From: Senecio squalidus
Lineage: Eukaryota; Streptophyta; Magnoliopsida; Asterales; Asteraceae
NCBI GenBank assembly: GCA_910822075.1
Contig: CAJVGC010000592.1
Location: forward strand, 5,276,756-5,340,755
Reading direction: 5' to 3'
DNA length: 64,000 bases
The notes beneath the pieces are model-generated. The model searched no databases. It had not been told where the DNA came from and saw only the letters and a program-made list of their open reading frames with translations. Positions 1 to 12,274 of this stretch are shown piece by piece. Both the position numbers and the translations under genes were made by a program. Positions within the stretch are counted from its first letter, which is position 1, and the number at the start of each line of letters is the position of its first letter.

Positions 1-336
1 TGTTTGTCGATCCTTTGCCCCAATACAACCCCCACCGCAAAGTTACTGGCGTCACACATCAATTCAAAAGGTTGAGACCAATCCGGTGCTACCAATATGG
101 GTGTATTGGTGTTCTTTCCTTGAGTAACCCGAAAGCCTTCAAGCAATCCTCCGAAAAGTTGAAAGCTACCTCCTTCTCCAATAGTTTCGTCATGGGACGA
201 GTAATCTTCGAGAAATCCTTGATAAACCTTCGGTAGAATCCTGCATGTCCCAAAAAGCTCCGAATTGCTTTCTCGTTTGTTAGTGGTGGTAATTTTGCGA
301 TGACCTCGATCTTTGCTTTATCTACCTCTATCCCAC
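1..336 (-). pseudogene. Athila-type gypsy polyprotein fragment (end of RT, start of RNase H)
   Basis: Read on the minus strand, this piece continues the reverse transcriptase that stops at position 3167. It gives GIEVDKAKIEVIAKLPPLT, then SFLGHAGFYRRFIKDFSKI, then FELMCDASNFAVGVVLGQ, which is the RT connection domain followed by the start of RNase H with its first catalytic Asp. These motifs match the Athila branch of Ty3/gypsy. The frame is open to the window edge. The fragment is separated from its upstream half only by the solo LTR at 337-3166, so the two were one gene before that insertion. It is called a pseudogene because the gene is interrupted and its upstream half carries deletions. 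Confidence 0.85.
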
Positions 337-601
337 TGTGACAACCGTCTAAATTTCAGGTGATTCTCAGTTACTTAATCGGTTCGATTCTCTAGTTACT
401 CTTTTGTCGTGTTCATATTGTCGAGCTCAAAATTATTGTGTCTTTTATTGTCGGAACCAAAAGTCGGAATCAATTTATAAATCCTAACACCAAATAAACA
501 ATACAAGAACTTGACTAAGTTCATAACGGAAACTAAAAAGATTCTAGTCCTTAACTAATTATAACGGAAAACTTAAAACGTCACAAAGCTGGAATTCCCA
601 T

Positions 602-643
602 CCAGTCGGCGGCTGAATATATTCAGCCGGCGGCTGAATTCCG
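602..643 (+). repeat. GC-rich motif cassette 1 in the solo LTR (two copies)
   Basis: Two copies of a motif close to CAGCCGGCGGCTGAA stand in AT-rich LTR sequence, one of them degenerate at its start. The core CAGCCGGCGGCTG is an imperfect palindrome. The intact LTR at 54072-57144 carries a different palindrome, AGGTGCTGCGCACCT, at the matching place (about 56815-56860). Confidence 0.7.
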
Positions 644-1310
644 CTGACTGTGCCTTGATGAGTCATTTTTGCATGAAATGTGATTGGACCAACCTTTTAA
701 TTACGGGATTGGACCAAGACAACTGCCATTTTGAGTCCCTAGGCCAGTCTTGGCCCTTTCCCACACCACTCTAACAACTCTTTTCATTTGAATCAAACAC
801 AAAACACACATTACACCTCTCTCTCTCTCTAAACTCTCTCATTTCCTTGCTAAGAATATCATCAAAACAGAAATATTTCACCATTTCCAGTCCATAAACA
901 CTCATAAATCGACCATCAATCATTCACAAAATCGTTCAAGAGTAAAGGGGTATCAAGGGGAAGCTTTAAATCGGGTTTTTGAAGAAGTTTTGCATCACTT
1001 TTGAAGCTAGAAACTCATCCAACCGTCACTTTGCTTTTTCCTTCGGTAAAATCCTTTCTTTTTACTGTTTTTATCTAAATAATCAATTGCATGTAAGATC
1101 CATAAACTGGAAATATGTTTTCATAATGATCTAAAACGTTTTCTTGCTTAAAAACGGGTTTTTACAATAGATCTACACTTTTAACATATAAATCTAAAAG
1201 AAACAGTGATTTTACTCTAAAAATACATATATTTGATAAATATCAGTTTGCATGTCGAATCTAACCGTTAAACAAGCTAAAAATCGAAAAATAACGTAAG
1301 CTTGAAACTG

Positions 1311-1400
1311 GCCGAAGGCTTTTGGCCGGCGGCTGAAGGTTCTCAGCCGACGGCTAAAGTCCAGCCGGCGGCTGAGTGTCTCCAGCCGCCGCCTGAATAC
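1311..1400 (+). repeat. GC-rich motif cassette 2 in the solo LTR (four copies)
   Basis: Four variants of CAGCCGGCGGCTGA follow one another with short spacers, including a diverged one reading CAGCCGCCGCCTGAA. The place, about 980 bases into the LTR, matches the cassette at 56096-56147 of the intact LTR, which again uses the GGTGCTGCGCACC motif. Confidence 0.7.
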
Positions 1401-2039
1401 TGCTGTTCAACATATTTGTCGTTTTAAAGGCTTAAAACGTAAAAATAAGCTAAAATAAGTTACCACAGATTATAAACTTTGAAAAAACTTACTGTTTTTG
1501 ATAAATAAACTGATTGGAAAAGCTTTTGGAGTTGAAACATTTGTATTATTGTTCTTATTGGTAATATTGCGTGTTTTAAAGCGGGAAAGTGTTTTGAAAA
1601 TGGACTTAAATTTTATAGCGCGGAAGCGCTGCCCAAATTTCACCGTAAAATATACCCTAAATTCAGTAACTTAATATTTTCGAGACTTATACACTTTGAC
1701 ATTGAACTTTGACACTTTTTGGACTTAATTGGACGTATCGGACCCTAAACCGTACACGAGCTCGTTTAATCGCATAACCTTCCGTAATAATCACTTTGGG
1801 ACAGAATCTAAAATACTAGAACTTAAGGTTTAAAATGTTAAAATGGAACTTTAACATAACCTAATTCATACTAATAATACTTATACGTTATTCCGGTGTT
1901 CTAGGTCACTTTTGATTCCTGACGCGTTCCGCTTCGCTTGTGCTTTTAGTACTCTTACTTTACTTCGCAAACCGTGAGTTACAACCCCACTTTGTTTTAC
2001 TTTTGTGCTTTTAAACATTATTTGGGGGAAACATAAGAT

Positions 2040-2275
2040 ATTATGCTTTGTAACTTTTGAAACTATTTGCGAATTGTTGAACCATTTGGAAACTTGGTAC
2101 CTTTGAAACTTTATTGAAACATTTGGAAACTTGTGTGAAACTTGGAACTTATTGAAACTTTGGAAACTTGAAACATTTTAAAACTTATGAAACTCGTAAA
2201 CTTTGGAAACTTGTACGAAACTTGAAACTCTTTGGAACTTTGAAACTTTGGGAAACTTGGAAACTTGTGAAACTA
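2040..2275 (+). repeat. GAAACTTTG / GGAAACTTG minisatellite in the solo LTR
   Basis: Degenerate tandem copies of a 9- to 15-base unit built on GAAACTTTGGAAACTTG. In the intact LTR of the family the matching region (55180-55440) is instead a tandem array of AAAAGTCAAAGTTTAATAAG-like units. This part of the LTR therefore seems prone to local repeat expansion. Confidence 0.65.
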
Positions 2276-3166
2276 ATATGCGTATATGTGTTGTTACTCC
2301 TTAATTGGTTAACTAAATTAGGATACTTGTTAGAGCAACCAATCCTTGATGAGAATATAAACCCGTAAGTGCCTACTGCTATTTTTAGAAACTATGTTCA
2401 GTTGCCCCGTTTTTGGTTCAGAAACTTTACACACTATTAGCAATAGCCGTTAGTATTATGAGTATCGATACTTAGGAGAGGTCACTCCTTACTCAGGGTT
2501 AGCGACCCAAGTACATATTACTAAGATTCAGGTGGAAACTCAATTAAACATTTTGGGGCTAGATCTTGACCAGACAATCGGTTTAGTGTAAACTTACAAC
2601 CTATATTATACCAAGTGATTGATACGAGTTACTTTTTAGTTAAGCACATATTACCTACGCATATACCTTTTTAGCGCCTGGATTCCTCTACAACCTTATT
2701 TATACGAGTTTTATTTGTTTTATTTGCGTGTGTACAAAACCTTTTACTATTTACATATATGTTCTAACGTCGCTCTGTTCCTTTTACTTATGACGTCATC
2801 GTATATCTTACATCTTCCTATTTTTGGAAACTTTTATCGAAACTCTAAACTGTAACTCACTCACTACTCAATGTAGTTGACACTTTATCTTATGTTTCAG
2901 GAAATTAGTGTAAGTGTCGGAATGCATGGCAAGGAAGGGTCACTATGGTTACGTGAGGCTCACTTGGGAAAGACCTTTCTATTTTTAGGAATTTGTTTTG
3001 GAAACTTTGTATTGTACTTAATTTAAATTTGTGAACTGCTTGGTTGTTTAAAATTTGAACTATTTTATTTTGAAATGAAATGACTTGAATCGTTTAATTT
3101 TCTTATGACCGTGTAATGATATTCCAGCTCTCACATTCCGTGTTTCCGCTATAGCGGGGTGTGACA

Positions 3167-3890
3167 CCAACTTTTGAAATTTTGTGGCCAAGTACAATCC
3201 CCTCGCAAACCATAAAATGGCATTTCTTCCAGTTTAATACCAAGTTCGCCTCCTCGCATCTTCCTAGCATTTGATCCAGATTCTTCAAGCATGCATCGAA
3301 CGACTCTCCAAAGACTGAGAAATCGTCCATAAAAACCTCCATCGTCTTCTCCACCATATCTTGAAAAATGGCTAGCATACACCGTTGAAAAGTGGCTGGT
3401 GCGTTGCATAAGCCAAATGGCATTCTTCGATATGCGTATGTCCCGAAAGGACATGTGAAGGGGTCGATGGGTATTTGAAAATACCCCAAAAATCCGTCCA
3501 GGAAGCAGTAGAACTCATTCCCCGCTAACCTTTCAATCATCTGATCCATGAAAGGTAACGGAAAATGGTGTTTTCTTGTGGCTTCGTTGAGCTTGCGGTA
3601 GTCAATGCAAACTCTCCATCCTGTGACCGTCCTTGTTGGCACCAACTCATTTTTGTCATTCATCACCACGGTCATACCTCCCTTCTTTGGCACACAGTGA
3701 ATAGGGCTATCTGAAATTGGGTAGATAATTCTTGCATCCAACAACTTAAAAACTTCCTTTTTAACGACATCTGTCATATTCAGATTTAGTCGCCGTTGTC
3801 TTTGAACAACGGGTTTTACATTATCAAGAAAGTTTATTTTATGTTTGCAAAATTCGGGGCTAATTCCGGGTATGTCATTACTTGCTTAAA
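3167..3890 (-). pseudogene. Athila-type gypsy reverse transcriptase, 5' part
   Basis: On the minus strand this encodes the N-terminal and palm regions of an Athila-lineage RT: SNDIPGISPEFCKHKINFL, PVVQRQRRLNLNMTDVVKKE, GWRVCIDYRKLNEATRKHHF, FPLPFMDQMIERLAGNEFYC and MPFGLCNAPATFQRCMLAIF. The catalytic box reads FMDDFSVFG. Two small in-frame losses stand out against the family: about four residues at SDSPIHCVPKK (normally SDSPWVSPV..) and seven residues at IPIDPFTCPFG (normally IPIAPEDQEKTTFTCPFG). The frame breaks off at 3167, where the solo LTR is inserted, and resumes at 336. Upstream of about 3890 the homology ends. Confidence 0.85.
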
Positions 3891-4388
3891 CGTGTTAATT
3901 AGTAGATTTTTCCTACTAATGGAGTCTTCTAACGTGCTCATTAGTATACTTTCTTAATAATGGAGTCTTCTAACGTGAATATTTTCTTCTAATGGAGTCT
4001 ACTTACGATAGTTTGGCTATTACAGATGATTGTGGATGATTTTGAATTATTGGGGATGATTTCTTTACTACTTACATGCATTAGTTACACGTATTTTTAT
4101 ACACTACCGTTGAGATGAGATTTAGATTTACTTACTTACATTTTCTATACTACTCGACGAACTCGGTCAACTTTATGTTGACTTTTTGAGCTTTATTTTC
4201 AAGTAATGAGACAGGATATGACGGGACTGAGTTCGGGCCTTAGAATACTTTTAGATTGCATTGCATTACTCTTCTATATTGTTTCATTACCTTGGATTAT
4301 TTCGGGGGGTGGGGTGGGGGGGGGGGGGGGGGCTTGCATGCCTAAGTTTCTTTCCGTTGAGATACGTTGCTATCATTACTTTAATTAT
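3891..4388. other. Unclassified repeat-like spacer with a long G run
   Basis: No gene is seen. The left part repeats TAATGGAGTCTTCTAACGTG-like units two to three times. At 4304-4332 there is an almost pure G run broken by two T residues, able in principle to form a G-quadruplex, though it could also be a place of assembly error. The segment leads directly into the first tandem repeat unit. Confidence 0.5.
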
Positions 4389-5028
4389 GGATTGTTGGTT
4401 GTAGTTTAAGCCGTGCACATGAGACAAGGATAACTATCTTGTTAAATGACGATATCACAACACTTTTCTTATTTTATTGCATTTTAGTATTTCTCTATTA
4501 TTATATTGTGTTGTGATGATTGTCAATCGGCCACACCTTGCGTTTCCGCCGCATGCGGGGTGTGACATGTTGCGATACTCATATGTACCGCCGTGGTACT
4601 CCCAATTCTCACGTAACACTCAGGACAAGATTGTCATGGCGACACTCATCAATGTCGTTAGCGACACTTATGCATAAACACGATCTTCGTTTACAACTCG
4701 ATATAAATTCGACTTTACTACACGAGTTAACTTGTAGTCATACAAGATATAAGCAAACACTTTATGGTCAAACAAAAGTAATTCAGTACTAAATGACTGA
4801 TGTTTTTTGGATATATTGTTCTTGATGATTCTCAAAGGTATTAATGCTTTGAGAATATAATTTATAGAGTTTAAGGTTGCTCATAGGTATAATAGGTTCG
4901 GATGGGTGCCTTGTATCTTACTCATTTTTAGTCTTGATCTCGTTCCAAAGCATGGTGATTTTTTGGAGTATAGTCAAATATAATTGTTGGGTGAAAATTG
5001 AATAGATGAAGCTATGGAGTCCAGAAGT

Positions 5029-5469
5029 GTGTTAGAATAAAGATGATTTTAGTTCGTGGAGCTTCCGAACTAAAATCATGAATAATCCGAAGTGAAGTTT
5101 TCGGTTCGGAGAACATGTCAGTTCAGATACTCCGAACTTACTGAAGCTCCTCCGAACTGAAAATAAACTGAAGAATAACTTAAGTCAACTCAAGTCAACA
5201 TTGAAGATATCAACTCGGAGTCTGAAGACTTTGATTCCGAATTGAAGTGAACTCCCCGAGATGAAATTAAGATGATGACATGTTGTAATATTTAATTCGT
5301 AGTGTTTTAGATTTTGTCTATAAATAGTGTGATAGGTTGTTAGAGTTTGTTGTCTTTGAACCCAAAACTCAGTTTGAGCTTCGTTGAGCTTGTCAGTGTC
5401 TGATGTAACAAGCTCGATCCAAAACATGTTCACACTATCAATGAAATCTTAAACAGTTACGCATACATT
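5029..5469 (+). repeat. Copia-like LTR segment in each tandem unit
   Basis: It starts TGTTAGAATAAAGATG and ends near GTTACGCATACA, TG..CA limits typical of an LTR. Inside is a perfect 12-bp hairpin (GATTTTAGTTCG at 5045-5056, complement at 5066-5077) and a TATA-like TCTATAAATAG at 5317-5327. The same segment recurs near 6574-7014 and 7956-8395. No clear target duplication was found, so the solo-LTR reading is tentative. Confidence 0.4.
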
Positions 5470-5902
5470 GTGTGATATCAGCTTCAATTTCAGTTTCAAT
5501 TTCGAATTTCATGTTTTATCTTTTAATTCCAACTCAAGTCATGAGATTCCGAATCATGACATATTTCATTTCGATTCACTGAGTGTGTGGTGTAAGGAGA
5601 ATTCATGACCTGTCAATAACCATACTTCATCTTCAACAAACTGGTTACTAATAATACTGACCACTAATGACATTACGTTCAAAAGTTATATAATGATACC
5701 AAAATAGACCTAACTATTAATGAACAAAAAATCAAACTTTGATATATAAAAACCGAAAACCATAACATATGGATTGTTGGTTGTAGTTTAAGACGTGCAC
5801 ATGAGACAAGGATAACTATCTTGTTAAATGACGATGTCACAACACTTTTCTTATTTTATTGCATTTTAGTATTTCTCTATTATTATACTGTGTTGTGATG
5901 AT

Positions 5903-6228
5903 TGTCAATCGGTCACACCTTGCGTTTCCGCCGCATGCGGGGTGTGACATGTTGCGGTACTCATGTGTACCGCCGCGGTACTCCCAATTCTCACGTAACA
6001 CTCAGGACAAGATTGTCATGGCGACACTCATCAATGTCGTTAGCGACACTTATGCATAAACACGATGTCAATCGGTCACACCTTGCGTTTCCGCCGCATG
6101 CGGGGTGTGACATGTTGCGGTACTCATGTGTACCGCCGCGGTACTCCCAATTCTCACGTAACACTCAGGACAAGATTGTCATGGCGACACTCATCAATGT
6201 CGTTAGCGACACTTATGCATAAACACGA
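5903..6228 (+). repeat. Nested 163-bp tandem duplication inside tandem copy 2
   Basis: The block from TGTCAATCGGTCACACC to the CACGA before the next TGTCAATCGG occurs twice (5903-6065 and 6066-6228) in copy 2, but once in copies 1 and 3. It fully explains why copy 2 is 163 bp longer. The two blocks look essentially identical, so the event followed the larger duplication. Confidence 0.9.
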
Positions 6229-8934
6229 TCTTCTTTTACAACTCGATATAAATACGACTTTACTACACGAGTTAACTTGTAGTCATACAAGATATAAGCA
6301 AACACTTTATGGTCAAACAAAAGTAATTCAATACTAAATGATTGATGTTTTTTGGATATATTGTTCTTGATGATTCTCAAAGGTATTAATGCTTTGAGAA
6401 TATAATTTATAGAGTTTAAGGTTGCTCATAGGTATAATAGGTTCGGATGGGTGCCTTGTATCTTACTCATTTTTAGTCTTGATCTCGTTCCAAAGCATGG
6501 TGATTTTTTGGAGTATAGTCAAATATAACTGTTGGGTGAAAATTGAATAGATGAAGCTATGGAGTCTAGAAGTGTGTTAGAATAAAGATGATTTTAGTTC
6601 GTGGAGCTTCCGAACTAAAATCATGAATAATCCGAAGTGAAGTTTTCGGTTCGGAGAACATGTCAGTTCAGATACTCCGAACTTACTGAAGCTCCTCCGA
6701 ACTGAAAATAAACTGAAGAATAACTTAAGTCAACTCAAGTCAACATTGAAGATATCAACTCGGAGTCTGAAGACTTTGATTCCGAATTGAAGTGAACTCC
6801 CCGAGATGAAATTAAGATGATGACATGTTGTAATATTTAATTCGTAGTGTTTTAGATTTTGTCTATAAATAGTGTGATAGGTTGTTAGAGTTTGTTGTCT
6901 TTGAACCCAAAACTCAGTTTGAGCTTCGTTGAGCTTGTCAGTGTCTGATGTAACAAGCTCGATCCAAAACATGTTCACACTATCAATGAAATCTTAAACA
7001 GTTACGCATACATTGTGTGATATCAGCTTCAATTTCAGTTTCAATTTCGAATTTCATGTTTTTTCTTTTGATTCCAACTCAAGTCATGAGATTCCGAATC
7101 ATGACATATTTCATTTCGATTCACTGAGTGTGTGGTGTAAGGAGAATTCATGACCTGTCAATAACCATACTTCATCTTCAACAAACTGGTTACTAATAAT
7201 ACTGACCACTAATGACATTACGTTCAAAAGTTATATAATGATACCAAAATAGACCTAACTATTAATGAACAAAAAATCAAACTTTGATATATAAAAACCG
7301 AAAACCATAACATATGGATTGTTGGTTGTAGTTTAAGACGTGCACATGAGACAAGGATAACTATCTTGTTAAATGACGATGTCACAACACTTTTCTTATT
7401 TTATTGCATTTTAGTATTTCTCTATTATTATACTGTGTTGTGATGATTGACAATCGGTCACACCTTGCGTTTCCGCCGCATGCGGGGTGTGACATGTTGC
7501 GGTACTCATGTGTACCGCCGCGGTACTCCCAATTCTCACGTAACACTCAGGACAAGATTGTCATGGCGACACTCATCAATGTCGTTAGCGACACTTATGC
7601 ATAAACATGATCTTCGTTTACAACTCGATATAAATACGACTTTACTACACGAGTTAACTTGTAGTCATACAAGATATAAGCAAACACTTTATGGTCAAAC
7701 AAAAGTAATTCAATACTAAATGATTGATGTTTTTTGGATATATTGTTCTTGATGATTCTCAAAGGTATTAATGCTTTGAGAATATAATTTATAGAGTTTA
7801 AGGTTGCTCATAGGTATAATAGGTTCGGATGGGTGCCTTGTATCTTACTCATTTTTAGTCTTGATCTCGTTCCAAAGCATGGTGATTTTTTGGAGTATAG
7901 TCAAATATAACTGTTGGGTGAAAATTGAATAGATGAAGCTATGGAGTCTAGAAGTGTGTTAGAATAAAGATGATTTTAGTTCGTGGAGCTTCCGAACTAA
8001 AATCATGAATAATCCGAAGTGAAGTTTTCGGTTCGGAGAACATGTCAGTTCAGATACTCTGAACTGACTGAAGCTCATCCGAACTGAAAATAAACTGAAG
8101 AATAACTTAAGTCAACTCAAGTCAACATTGAAGATATCAACTCGGAGGCTGAAGACTTTGATTCCGAATTGAAGTGAACTCCCCGAGATGAAATTAAGAT
8201 GATGACATGTTGTAATATTTAATTCGTAGTGTTTTAGATTTTGTCGATAAATAGTGTGATAGGTTGTTAGAGTTTGTTGTCTTTGAACCCAAAACTCAGT
8301 TTGAGCTCCGTTGAGCTTGTCAGTGTCTGATGTAACAAGCTCGATCCAAACCTGTTCACACTATCAATGAAATCTTAAACAGTTACGCATACATTGTGTG
8401 ATATCAGCTTCAATTTCAGTTTCAATTTCGAATTTCATGTTTTTTCTTTTGATTCCAACTCAAGTCATGAGATTTCGCATCATGACATATTTCATTTCGA
8501 TTCACTGAGTGTGTGGTGTAAGGAGAATTCATGACCTGTCAATAACCATACTTCATCTTCAACAAACTGGTTACTAATAATACTGATCACTAATGACATT
8601 ACGTTCAAAAGTTATATAATGATACCAAAATAGACCTAACTATTAATGAACAAAAATTCAAACTTTGATATATAAAAACCGAAAACCATAACATATACTA
8701 GTGTTTGTTGGTTTGTTACGAATGATCTAAAAACAAAATGTAAATCTAAAAAATAAAAAGATAAAAAAAAAAAAATAGGAAAAATGAGAAAAAAGTTTGG
8801 TCAAGTTTGACTATTTGGGATCGTGATTAACAAGAAAGCATAGTTAATATCGAACAAAATAATAATAATAATCGTCACAATTTCTCATTATATTCTTGGA
8901 AATTCTCTCTGCATTTTGCAAATCTGAATCATCA

Positions 8935-11027
8935 ATGGCTACACTATCAAATCAATTATCATATGGTATTTAATTCATCACCATTATTTTGTTTTATTTA
9001 GGAAATGTATGATTTATAAACCCTAATTTTGCTTGATTTGTTGTTGCTGAATTACGATATTACCCCCAAATTTAGTAATTATTTAGGTGTATGTAATTAT
9101 ACATATATCTTAATATCATTTTTAGGGCTGCAAACGAGTCGAGCTGAACTCGGATAGTTAGACTAGAGCTTTTGTTGTGTTCGAGTTTCCGAGTTATTTA
9201 AGCGTGAAATGATTTTCGTTATTAGAATAAACTTTTATACATGCAATCTAGCTATTTGAGCCGATCTCGTGCTGATGTCGAATGTTTTTCGAGTTGAGGT
9301 CGAGATGACACTCTTAAGACTCGTGAATCTGTTGAGCTCTGCTTGGCTTTCTTGCAGCCCTAATCAGTTTTCAGCTAAACACAGAAAACTAGTTATTATG
9401 ATTTCAAGGGAAAATAGTTGATTTAACCTCACATTCCAATACTTGTTTAGTAACCAATTTGAAAACACACGTCGAAACACCCCCTTTCACGTTATTACGA
9501 AAACATAAACCTCCTTCATTTTGATTAGATGTGATTACGTGAACTCACAATCTATGGAATAATAAAGTACATACTGTATATATCGCTTTATTGGTGGACT
9601 AGTATTCAGCCTGTAGAATTGTATGTATATCGTCTTTGGATGCGCTGTTTAGTACACATATATGTATATACTTTGGGTGTTTAAGTACTTATCTCGTTAT
9701 TTGCTTACTGCATTTTTTTGCAACCTGATAAGCAATTTTGTGTGTGTTGGATGATACCCCATTATTTTGACCATCACAAGATCTATGAACGTGGTCGTGG
9801 AACACCAAATGTATTAGATATGTGATAATTAGTGAAGACATCTATTATGAAAGTAAAATATCAAATTTGATGGAAAACGAAAGTATTTATGTTTACGTTT
9901 ATGCAATATTTTGAATGTAAATTGTATAATATACGTTTGTGATTCGGAAGTTTACTTAATGATCCAATCTCGGTGTTGGATCTCATGATAGGTTCCTCTA
10001 TGAAGTCGCTTGACCCAAACACAAAATTGTTGTTAGGACAAAATCATGTCGCGAATGTACAATTACACAAATCTAAAAGAACGCTCTCTATTCAAGCAAG
10101 ATACAGGTTGGTGATTTATAAGCGTTTCATGCAAGTTATAAGTCTTATAAATTACCCCTCGAGGATGTCAGGGTTTTAGTCAAATATCTACAATACCAGT
10201 TGAACAGTAAGAAAGTAAATAATTGGTTTAATTATTTGTAGTGATGATGGAAGATCGAACAGCGGGAATGCATTTGTTGGTGGATTTGTTCTTGGAGGAG
10301 TACTTGTTGGCACACTTGGTGTTGTATATGCACCTCAGGTTAGATTAGTAAACTTTGATCTATGACAAAAGACGGGTCGGGCGGGTTGGGTTACGGGGCA
10401 TGTTATTGGTGTATGTCAAAGTGGACCGGGCAGGTTGGATTAACCCGCAAACACCTCTTTTCAACTTATTTATAAGTAACTAATGTGTAAATTATGATTT
10501 CAAAAACTATTTTGAGGTTGAATGCATTAAAAGTACATTCTTTTCAACTTGTTTCATATTTGGAAAATAAATCGGTTGACGGGTTTAGCATCAAATATAA
10601 CCAAATCGGCATGAATTCTTTGTTAATTAAAAGTATTATCTTGGTTTTAATCAGATAAGTAAGGCACTAGCAGGAGCTGACAAGAAGGAGTTGTTGAAGA
10701 AACTGCCCGCTTTCATTTACGATGAAGAGAAAGCGTTGGAGGTAACACAAAAGAAACCCGATATTTGTATTAAACAAGTTTTGTTTTTTGCTGTGTAAGA
10801 TTTAGACAGAAGAAAAACAGTCTAAAAGTGGTCCAAAAAACATTTTACATGGGAAACTAATTTATTTTCGTTTTTCATTTCTTCAGAAAACACGCAAAAA
10901 ACTGACTGAAAAGATAGCACAGCTGAATGATGCTATAGACGATGTATCTCTACAGTTGAAATCAGATGACGAGGAATCAAACGCAAATGGTGCCGTTGTT
11001 CCTGAAAAGTCTGAAACCGTTGCCTGA
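8935..11027 (+). CDS. Small plastid inner-envelope-type membrane protein (At1g42960-like), five exons
   Basis: Exons 8935-8965, 9992-10106, 10242-10338, 10655-10741 and 10887-11027 join in frame with GT..AG borders into 156 residues. Residues 1-48 are rich in Ser, Lys and Asn with few acids, like a chloroplast transit peptide. Residues 59-80 (AFVGGFVLGGVLVGTLGVVY) form one glycine-rich membrane segment. The rest is charged and helical: ISKALAGADKKELLKKLPAF, then IYDEEKALEKTRKKLTEKIA, then an acidic tail ending KSETVA. From memory, layout and motifs match the Arabidopsis protein At1g42960, reported at the chloroplast inner envelope; its biochemical role is not known to me. The start is the first ATG, with a 31-base first exon. 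GAPB follows on the same strand. Confidence 0.8.
9125..9360. mobile_element. MITE in intron 1 of the plastid membrane protein gene
   Basis: Terminal inverted repeats GGGCTGCAA and TTGCAGCCC are each flanked by TA, as expected of a Tc1/mariner-type MITE. The interior (ACGAGTCGAGCTGAACTCGG and a partly inverted counterpart near GTTGAGCTC) is also partly palindromic. There is no coding capacity, and exon sequence is not disturbed. Confidence 0.55.
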
Positions 11028-12269
11028 AAGCATTTCATGTTTCTAATTTTCTATCAGCACTATTGTGATCACAGATCTTCAAAACCAGTACGCAAGACTC
11101 GTTCTAAGAAATAATAGTCAATGTTCTATGTTCTCTTGTATGTTCTCGACTTCAAAAAGTAATTGAATATAAAACTTTGTCTATGCAAATTTTCCTTCTC
11201 TTTTTTAACATTGTAATATACTGTTTTAGGTGTTTGTTATTCTATGGTAAGATCATTTAGTAGAGCTAGAATGATCGAATCCCCGGTAATGACTTGTTTC
11301 TTTTAAAATAGAGAGTTGTACCTTTGTCCATTTCAGGCTTGCCTTTTTTTATGGTTGAAGACCCGTAATTCTTGGGATGCATTTTCTGACCCGACATGAA
11401 AATGAATGGGTTAGCTGTCAACATGTCAAACCGCCAACACGGATAATCATTCATGTCGTATTTGGGTTAGGGTAATTTTGTGTCTTGTCAACCCGCGAAC
11501 ATGAAAAGTTAAAGAGACTAACTTTCAAAAAGACATTGTTTGCCATCTTACCCGATATTTTGGCCTGTCAATTCATTTAAGCACCACTATTTATACATGT
11601 TTCAATTTGACATGTCCCGAAGTCCGGGTTGGGGTAAAATATTCCAACACGAATACTTATTTGTGTTCGGTTTTCAAACCCGTCAACCCGAACATGAAAT
11701 AACCTTGAATCCAATGTTTGGACTTCATTTGGATTGGTATTTGCCTATCTTCATTATGGAGTTATGGTATTAAAATTATACTGGGACCCACCTTTAACAC
11801 GTGGACGCCAACTGTACATGATATCTGGTTTGCCAAGTATTTTGTGGTAAAGTGCCTTTCAACCTTGCAAAAAAACACATTTTATCATTTATCTTATCCT
11901 TCTAAATTACTCGTCTCATTAACCAATTCCGGGGAAAAATTAACCGTAAAGTTGTAAAATGTCAGTTATACCTTTACTTTACCTTTAATCAGAAAGAACG
12001 AATCAAATGTTCCAAGTGTAAACGAAAGTTATAGAGCTCGTCAAGATGAAAGACATTTCTGGAAACATTATCTGTTCTAACCATATTAACGAAATCAAAT
12101 GATACTTATATAGGTTAAAATGTAGTTTTGAATAGGTAACATCTTGAAAAGGCCGTCACGATTAAGCCGCGTATATCTAAGTAAAAAAAAACGTTAAATA
12201 AAAAAAGAATAAGATGCAAAATAAAAAGATATTGTGGTTGAGACTTGACAACTTTGGGAGGTTGATATT
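11028..12269. other. Intergenic region between the two plastid-protein genes
   Basis: It holds the 3' end of the upstream gene and the distal promoter of GAPB. Stretches rich in CAACCCG/CGGGTTG (about 11380-11760) resemble dispersed repeats also seen in introns here (about 10375-10450, 14885-14920 and 16060-16270). The short open frames (11266-11454, 11540-11773, 11718-11957) show no domain. Confidence 0.5.
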
Positions 12270-12274
12270 GTAAA

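Larger units (their letters stand above)
337..3166 (+). mobile_element. Solo LTR of a Ty3/gypsy element, inserted in the Athila RT
   Basis: The segment starts TGTGACAACCG and ends GCGGGGTGTGACA, the TG..CA limits of the same LTR family seen complete at 54072-57144 (there in the opposite orientation). Homology is visible at both ends and in the body, for example the blocks around 390-490 and 1610-1700. Flanks are CCCAC on the left and CCAAC on the right, a 5-bp target duplication with one change. Joining the flanks restores the conserved RT frame across KVGIEVD. No internal coding region remains, so this is a solo LTR left by LTR-LTR recombination. It is 2830 bp against 3073 bp for the intact LTR. 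Confidence 0.85.
4389..8696 (+). repeat. Three-copy tandem repeat, 1382-bp period (copy 2 is 1545 bp)
   Basis: Units run 4389-5770, 5771-7315 and 7316-8696, each starting GGATTGTTGGTTGTAGTTTAAG and ending near ACCATAACATAT. Copies differ by only a few substitutions; copies 2 and 3 share changes absent from copy 1. Near its start each unit holds CGTTTCCGC..GCGGGGTGTGACA, which resembles the terminus of the gypsy LTRs in this window, and further on a copia-like LTR segment. Short open frames inside (such as 4477-4677, 5185-5433 and their repeats) are copied with the unit and show no known domain. This looks like a recent segmental triplication of transposon debris. Confidence 0.9.

Noticed and set aside
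4477..7719. Repeated open frames of 66-106 codons in the tandem units (4477-4677, 5902-6222, 7447-7719 and others)
   Set aside because: They recur only because the DNA is triplicated, overlap in several frames, and match no domain.
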